NCBI GenBank assembly: GCA_026419785.1
Contig: JAODTK010005010.1
Span: 1 to 64,000, forward strand
DNA from: Sclerodactyla briareus
Lineage: Eukaryota > Echinodermata > Holothuroidea > Dendrochirotida > Sclerodactylidae
Direction of reading: 5' to 3'
Length of the DNA stretch: 64,000 bases
Shown: positions 57,865 through 64,000 of the stretch, piece by piece
Numbering within the stretch: position 1 is the first letter of the stretch
How the letters are laid out: each line of letters begins with the position of its first letter
Notes under the pieces: model-generated
Database searches by the model: none
What the model saw: the letters and a program-made list of their open reading frames with translations, nothing else
Told to the model about the DNA's origin: nothing
Translations under genes and position numbers: made by a program

Positions 57865-58660
57865 ATGGCCGACAGAATTTTAGAAGACACCCCTGTTATC
57901 TCCCAGATTTGCCTCCACAACACCGACTCCATCAGCTGCACCTTCCCAAATGGTTGCGCCTGTAGTACGCGACTCTGACCTCCACACCCTAATCAAAAAA
58001 CATTAAAACAACAGGTGGAGTCATTGACGACAACAGTACAATAAACTCAGCCAACGACGCTCACGCTCACGGGTTCGGACCCACGCGAAACGTTACGAGG
58101 ACCCATCCCGGCCGGACGACCGCAAGCAAAGTCCCCAGGCGCGTCCCAGCAGACAGCGCACAAGTCTGCTGACCACTATTAACTTCGCCTGCAAATGCTC
58201 GGAAAGTGCACACCACGTTGTAATTTTTCCACTGCTTCCAGAACAGCAACCCCTTCCGGTGCGTTTTAAACACCAACGCCTCCAGTAGAGCGACCAGGTG
58301 GTTGGCGAGAAGAGAAAATTAGTCGCCCTTTTCTACGTACGGGACCGTGTAACTGGTAGAAGGTTCCTTGTCGACACGGTGTGCTGAGGTTAGGTACTTA
58401 CGCGACACGCAAAGACAAACTAGCACCTGTAAAATTCTACTTGCGAGCGGCCAACAAAACTGGCATTAAAGCATACTGGACAAGTCACTCACGTGTGAAT
58501 ATCGGCGTAAGGGCGAACATATCGCTGGGGTTCGTTATCACCGCCGAGGTATCAACTCGATCCTCGGGGGCGGATTTCCTGCAATACTTTTCACTCATGG
58601 TGGATATGAAACGGCCCCAGCACCCGCAAATAATAGACCAGAAACCAACCTAACCGTTTA
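57865..58660 (+). pseudogene. Gag and aspartic protease remnant
   Basis: ATG at 57865 starts MADRILEDTPVISQ. Stops follow within 40 codons and fragments continue in all three frames. A cysteine- and histidine-containing stretch near 58180-58230 may be what is left of the Gag zinc motif. At 58364-58384 FLVDTVC marks the protease active site, where the family has aspartate-threonine-glycine; here the glycine is valine and a stop follows. The protease body continues in another frame from 58381, with KDKLAPVKFYLRAANKTGIK and GADFLQYFSLMVDMKRPQ. Assembly of virus-like particles and Pol cleavage would both be lost. Confidence 0.65.
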
Positions 58661-58689
58661 CAGGTCTACGATCTTCAGTTCGAGCCTTG

Positions 58690-59620
58690 TAAACTCAGTT
58701 GTCAGCGAGGACGACAGCAACGAAAATTCCCACATACCACTCTCTGTTGAACATATTATTTCCAGGGTTGTCACCCCTAAACCCCATGATGCGCCTGGTT
58801 AAGCATTCGTTCACCCCCATATCGTTACCCGAGGACCAGCAGTGTCGCTTCGCCCACGGCGTGTGCCACCAAATAAAGCTTTCTGTTAAGCTAAGGCCGA
58901 ATCGAAAACACATGTTGGATATGGGTTCAATCCGACCATCGCCAGAGCATTGGTCGTCGCCCTCTGCCCCATGGTACCCAAGGAAAACGGTGATTGGCGC
59001 CATGCGGTGTGAATATAGAGCATTGAACCACGGTATGTTCCTGACCGTACCCAATCCCCAGCATTCATTGACTTACATAACGCTACACGGAAAGTTTCAG
59101 TTTCGCCAAGATGATCTGTACGGCTTACCCACCAGGATACCGGTAGAAAACCTGAGACATTCCTAAAACATCTATCACACACCGTTTGGGCGTACGAATT
59201 CGTGAGAGTCCCATTTGGATGGAAGGAATGCTGCGCAAAAGCGTTCCAGAGATTTATCGACGCCCGGGGTAGTTGGTGGTAGTTAGTGGTCTACCTTCCG
59301 TATATGCATATATACGACGTTTTAGTGGCCAGTACCACACCCGAGGAACACGACACAATTTACCGCAAGCTATCCAACGGTTTTGACGAATCGGATAGTC
59401 ATCAACGCCGGCAAGCGCCAGTTTGGAGTACCTTCCCTAGGATTCCTTGGGCCACAAGTAAACTCTCAAGGCATCACACCCCTACCACAAAAGGTCAAGG
59501 CAATAGAGGATGTTCCCAACCCTACAACTTGAAGGAGCGTAGCCAGTTTCTGGGACTGGTAAACTTTACCGTCGGTTGTTACCAACTGCTGCCGACATTA
59601 CAAAACCGCTTACAGATCGG
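58690..59620 (+). pseudogene. Reverse transcriptase remnant
   Basis: HMLDMGSIRPSPEHWSSP near 58910-58965 is the entry motif of gypsy RT. Later blocks match the substrate-binding and palm region in shifting frames. The catalytic box near 59300-59330 reads YMHIYDVLVAS in the ORF frame, so the family's paired aspartates are not both present. TTPEEHDTIYRKL and NLKERSQFLGLVNF follow, the latter the thumb motif preceding the connection domain. Confidence 0.75.
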
Positions 59621-59679
59621 GCTTGAGGGCGATAAGAGAAAGACGCCCCCATCCACCTATCAGATACACACATGACCGT

Positions 59680-60120
59680 TCAGTGAGATCAAGACAGCTT
59701 TGGCACAGGCGACTATAGACAATCACCCTTAAAACCAGCGCTCCCATAAGCCTCAGTTGATGCCTCCGATTTTGCGGTCGTGGCGTCCTTGCACGCAACA
59801 GAATGACGGTGTCAAGTGGCAACCCATTTCCTTCTACTCCAGGAAACTACACCAGCCGAAACCAAGTACAGGCACATTTGGGTCGCGGATATTTTAGCCG
59901 TTTTACCTGTGGTATTCGACATTTCGACATGCGTCGAGGGCCAGAGGACTTCACAGTGTACACTGACCACAAGCCACTAGTGTACGCCTTTTCAGCGAGA
60001 CACGATCGCTATTCACAAGAGAAATCGCCACCTCGATTTTTTTGGACAGTACAACCATGACATTGTAACATCTCGGTAAAGAAAATGTCCGTCGCGGGAC
60101 GCACTATCTGGTGTGGTCAG
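59680..60120 (+). pseudogene. RNase H remnant
   Basis: EDFTVYTDHKPLVYAFSARH at 59947-60006 is the RNase H motif with its aspartate intact. An upstream ASVDASDFAV-like stretch near 59750-59780 marks the first catalytic aspartate. Frame breaks separate the two. Confidence 0.75.
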
Positions 60121-60229
60121 TGGTATACAACGTCGGAGATCGACTGTGCTTGAAATGGCCCCCTCAACAATTCAATGATGATGAGCTAAACCAGCATAGG
60201 CAAATCATCTTCTTCCCTGCAATTCGAGA

Positions 60230-61260
60230 ACGTTCCTCTCGCCAAAGCGAAGGCACCATTATCTGCGGACGTTTCCACGGGTAAACATCGTCCTTATGTC
60301 CCGAAGAACTATCGACCGGGATTGTTGTTCAATTCCCTCCATTCCCTATCCCACCCTGGTCTTCGAAGCCACCACGCTTTACTCAATGAAAGCGATTCAT
60401 CTGGCCCAGCCCGTATTAACAAAGACCGTCCGGAGGGGAGTAGTGGTGCCGACCGAACATGGTTGACAAGTGACAAAGGTTAAGTTGCAGCGTCACACGT
60501 GGACACCGTGGGTACCTTTCCTGCCACTACTTCGCGCTTCCAGCATCTTCACATGGACCAACATAGTGGTTCACGCGCCACCCTCCGATGGTCACACTAC
60601 CTCCTCACGTTGGGGACAGATTCACTCGAGGCCGGAGGGCAATTACCACTTCCAACATTCAGCGGCCCACGGAGCAAAGTACTTCAGTCCAACGTGGGTA
60701 GCCTCATTGGAGTGCCTGCAATCATTACAACTGACAGAGGTGGACAGTTCGAGTCTTTCTATTTCGCCAGTTGAATATCTTACTGGGCACCGAGGGCATC
60801 AGGACTACGGCAATATCCTGCTCGCGAATTGTCTGGTTGAGCCGATTAGATCGCCAACTAAAGGCTTCCCAAGGCCCACCGGATCCCACCAAATTGGACA
60901 GAAGCACTGCTCTTAGTACTCCTAGGCATCCGAACTGCTCTCAAGATTTATTATCAGTATCGGCAGCTGAGATGGGTTACGGTTCGACCCTAGCACTTTC
61001 CGCGGACCTTGTTGCATCCCCCTCTGGAACGACCCGGCAGATCCAGTGGAATTTGTTTCGATCGTCTTCGGCGTCACCATGATCCAACCTTCGCCCAGCC
61101 TGGACGAGCCAACAACCAGGAAAACGTACGTTCATCAGGACTTCAACACTGCACTCAGTTTGGATACGGGTATAAGCCGTCGGTACGGAAACCACTTCAA
61201 CCACAATACCATGGACCGTTTACCGGTGCTTAAACGTAGCACCAAGTTTCACTGTGGCAT
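60230..61260 (+). pseudogene. Integrase remnant
   Basis: SLSHPGLRSHHALLNE near 60342-60390 holds the histidines of the zinc-binding HHCC module. FQHLHMDQ near 60537-60562 contains the first catalytic aspartate of the core. VPAIITTDRGGQFESFYF at 60713-60766 holds the second. PTAN/LVE-like residues near 60830 mark the region of the glutamate. PLQPQYHGPFTGA near 61192-61230 is the glycine-proline-phenylalanine motif after the core. Many frame shifts lie between them. Confidence 0.75.
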
Positions 61261-61621
61261 ATGCGAAAACAGCTGAAAAACCTATCCAGGGGACCGCCTG
61301 AAGCCAGCATACCTGTCATCCGATTCAATCAACACCAAAGAACACCAACCACACAGCCACAACCTACGAAACCACCACTGGAGAAATCATCTTCACCCAG
61401 CACCCAGGAGAACAAGCACCACGCCAACGCAATCATCAGTTGCACCATACCCTCCTCGGCAACATCGTCTCCGGAAAAGGAAACCAGTTTGAACGACTAG
61501 GTCAGGAAAGACGTGGTACATTGGCCAGCGTTATGTTACAATTGTGACATGGTGATGAGATTGCAAGAGTTGCGCCATTGTTGTGGCTATTAACTTTGTC
61601 GATTTGTTTTGTGGTCACAAA

Positions 61622-61641
61622 AAAACTAGAGGGGAGCTACT
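61622..61641 (+). other. Polypurine tract
   Basis: AAAACTAGAGGGGAG immediately precedes the 3' LTR start, the usual place for plus-strand priming. Confidence 0.6.
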
Positions 61642-62329
61642 TGTAGATGTTGTACATATAGGAATTTCTTTACACTCTTCCATTGGATTCACTCCAAAAC
61701 AAACTTCCAAGAAGAAACCATGGATCTCACTCTGGTATCATCTCTAGGGTTGAGACAAAGACTTTTTGTATATAGCTTGACATTTCTATCTGAATTCACA
61801 GCGTAAGAATCACCACTCTCTCTCAGCCTAACTTTACATGAGCACCGGTTTAGCTCATAGGCTTGTTTCAACATTCACTCTTAGTCATTTCAAGGCTTAA
61901 ATTTTTACCTATTATACTCTTGGCTTCATTCATCAACAATTTTCACTCATCACCTACAATTTTGAGGAGACTGCCTAAGTACATATAAGTTTCATGTTTT
62001 AGGTTTGCTCTTTTGTCTCTTCAACGTCACTTAGTTCTCTTCAGGATACTCGCGGTACGTGTATCTTAAAATTCTACCTGAGGATCAAACTTTCTTCTGA
62101 GGAGAATAATTTTCATTGTATATTTTTACAATCTGGATCCTCATATAAACATTTGAGAAGTCGCGATTGGACCGTGTACTGTATTGTCGTTCATGGACCA
62201 TGACAGTCTTGCCGACGTTCAGTCCAAGGAAACTCAAAAGAACACAAGGAGCAGGAATTAAGGTTAGTGTAAATGATCGTTCCTTTCATTCAATCAAATT
62301 AACACCCCAACGCACAAATTACCCTCAAA
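61642..62329 (+). repeat. 3' LTR
   Basis: Begins TGTAGATG and ends near ACAAATTACCCTCAAA. It is colinear with the 5' LTR but lacks several short blocks present there, so it is about 50 bp shorter. Confidence 0.8.
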
Positions 62330-62725
62330 AATAACGTAGCAGACTCGGTATCACCCCAAAAGGACTGCCGATAAAGTGCACTGGCACTGCGCTCGGCCCG
62401 CGCCGACCGAAGGCATTACCCAGGTGCAAGAGTGCTTAGTGTGCCTGCCGGCTGCTAGCGAGCTCGCTGGACATGGACCTCTTAGGTACTGAATGCACTT
62501 GCACGCAGAAGTGCACACATACGGCATATGTATAGCTTTGTGTTATAATGTATAGCAAAGAATGGTTGTCCATAAGCCTGGACCATTAAAATACGAAGAA
62601 TGTGGTTCTGGCTGGCAGATCGTATTTTATTACTCAAAATAAGATTAGCCTAACACTGGACACTGTATGTCTGTAGTGTGTACATTAAAAAAAAGCACAC
62701 CAATTATTTGATTCCTCATTATTAT
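62330..62725. other. Stretch without a recognisable gene
   Basis: Unique-looking flank of the retrotransposon. Confidence 0.4.
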
Positions 62726-63010
62726 ACCCCAGGGGAGATTATGGTTCTGTCTTCGCTAGCGCTGCCGAGCCGACGGAGCATTTCATGTTACCGCGAAAAA
62801 CTCTCCAACGCATTGCGGGTTGACTTGAAACTTTGCACACTGTTTATCTAAAACAAAAATCTCGGATTGAGTTCAAATGATTGAGTGGCGTCGCCCCACC
62901 ACCACGAGGGGCGGGCATTCTTGGATTTTTGACGTAACACTTTCTTACCGCTATTTGCGTTGGTTTTGGAACAGGCGATCGTTTTGGGACTAACTTCCTC
63001 GGGTTTGCCC
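62726..63010 (+). repeat. Family E, copy 5
   Basis: TTATGGTTCTGTCTTCGCTA, CGCATTGCGGGTTGACTTG, AAACTTTGCACACTG and AATCTCGGATTGAGTTCAAA match copy 1 near 11.2 kb. Confidence 0.55.
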
Positions 63011-64000
63011 ATGAGACCCCACCCGATCTCAGTCGTTATCGAATGAGATCGACATTGGTCTCTCCCACTGATTGCTCAAATTGTTTGATATGTATATACG
63101 TTGGTGGTTCACCCGCCAAGCGATGTCTAGCTTATGATTGGACCTTTAGTCAAAGGAATGTATGCGTCAATTAACAGTGTATGTGTGTATGCGTGTGATG
63201 CCTGGATTGTTCACACGATAACTGGACCCCACCTTGGGGATCAAGCTTGATACTTGGATGTGGGTTTCCCCATATGAGTACATGATTGTTTTTTCGGTCA
63301 GGCCAGGGTCATCTGAGGCCAACGAACTTCAAGGCAGTCAAGGTATCACTAGCATCTTGCTCCTGTTGGCTTCGTCGTTCGGTTTTTGAGGTCACTGTAA
63401 TGTTTCGGTTGATATTGAGTGGAATGTAATTGCCTAAGCCAAGATGGATATTAAAAATGAATCTTTTATAGTTAAACAAATGTGTCGTAACGCACATTTA
63501 TTGGATGGCGTCCATCTCTTATTAAATTCCACGCCGTTTGGAGCCAGAATGTGCAGCCAGAATCAAGTTCTCTGCTCTATTTGCCCTGGCGAGGAATGTA
63601 CTATCTGTCTCAGCTAGTGGTGCGCCAATTGGAGTGTTTTGAGCCATGGGGGGGGGGGGATAATGTTCGGCACCCACACCGGGCCGAGCTTCTCCACAGA
63701 TGCTGGATACTTGATGTTTTCACAAATGCCGTGCAGTGTCCCTTAGGCTCTATTCTAGTACTGTCGCCTTGCCCTTCTGAGATCCATGTTGAAGATGTAT
63801 TTAAGTGATGGTAAAATTGTGAGCACTCAAGCATTAAACCTTTCCCCCTGAATTCATATTTTTTCATCTGAGTACTGACTCCAAGAATAAACTTGTTGCA
63901 TTTAACTTGTGCTTGTTCAATCCTCATTTTCGGGGCTTCAAACCTTCTTGTCTTCATATCGCAATTACTAATGACTATCTGTCGCCATGGCCATACAAAA
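63011..64000. other. Stretch without a recognisable gene
   Basis: A 115-codon minus frame (63610-63957) and an 85-codon plus frame (63551-63808) overlap each other and a G10 run. Neither has a domain I know. Confidence 0.4.

Larger units (their letters stand above)
56710..62329 (+). mobile_element. Ty3/gypsy LTR retrotransposon, CsRn1-like, degraded
   Basis: The 5.6-kb element is complete in layout: 5' LTR, primer site, gag, protease, RT, RNase H, integrase, polypurine tract, 3' LTR. The Pol order (RT, RNase H, integrase) and sequence motifs place it in Ty3/gypsy. A primer site matching tRNA-Trp and a Gag end without a classical CCHC knuckle point to the CsRn1 group known from flatworms, insects and other invertebrates. 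Every domain carries stops and frame breaks and the LTRs differ by many substitutions and indels, so the copy is old and inactive. No target-site duplication is recognisable. Confidence 0.8.

Noticed and set aside
1..64000. CRISPR arrays, bacterial operons, Shine-Dalgarno sites or prophage
   Set aside because: None of the tandem arrays has short identical repeats with unique spacers, and the sequence has animal-type introns, SINEs and LINEs.

Overview
The window looks like a repeat-crowded, intron-rich stretch of animal nuclear DNA. There is no dense array of ORFs. Instead it holds scattered short exons with GT/AG splice signals, tRNA-derived SINEs, several non-LTR retrotransposon remnants, hAT-like and other inverted-repeat DNA elements, one Ty3/gypsy LTR element, many local tandem arrays and unusually many long poly-G/poly-C runs. 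The mix suggests a marine invertebrate, perhaps a non-vertebrate deuterostome. That assignment is inference; no marker gene fixes the species.

The one host gene I can name is an orthologue of NSE4 (NSMCE4A), the kleisin of the SMC5/6 DNA-repair complex, on the minus strand. Its first coding exon is at about 45.0 kb. Further exons lie at 43.8, 41.4 and 37.9 kb, and the C-terminal exon is at 22.3-22.6 kb, so the gene spans about 22.7 kb. Two exons carry single-base frame breaks, one at a homopolymer, so this is either a working gene with assembly indels or a decaying copy. I did not find the exon or exons before the C-terminal one.

Left part (1-22 kb): a repeat family inverted relative to 46.5-47.6 kb (1-430), a hAT-like element with a near-perfect 8-bp target duplication (3294-4358), a tandem family split by a SINE and a LINE fragment (5.46-7.26 kb), a TIR element with doubled ends (7989-9345), GC-rich dispersed repeats (11-14 kb), a further tandem family (15.3-16.0 kb), a roughly 112-bp minisatellite (18.1-18.7 kb) and a 399-bp duplication (20.1-20.8 kb). 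Possible unassigned exons lie at 2.3-2.7, 7.7-7.9, 14.9-15.0 and 23.2-23.4 kb.

Middle part (22-45 kb): NSE4 exons separated by introns full of these same families, SINEs, a hAT-type MITE and a 1.7-kb structure with CTGACCTAA-rich inverted arms.

Right part (45-64 kb): two tandem families side by side (46-47.6 kb), a CR1/L2-type LINE on the minus strand with endonuclease and RT remnants (49.5-52 kb), other LINE fragments, and a complete but broken Ty3/gypsy element at 56710-62329. That element has both LTRs, a tRNA-Trp-type primer site, Gag, protease, RT, RNase H and integrase remnants and a polypurine tract; it resembles the CsRn1 group.
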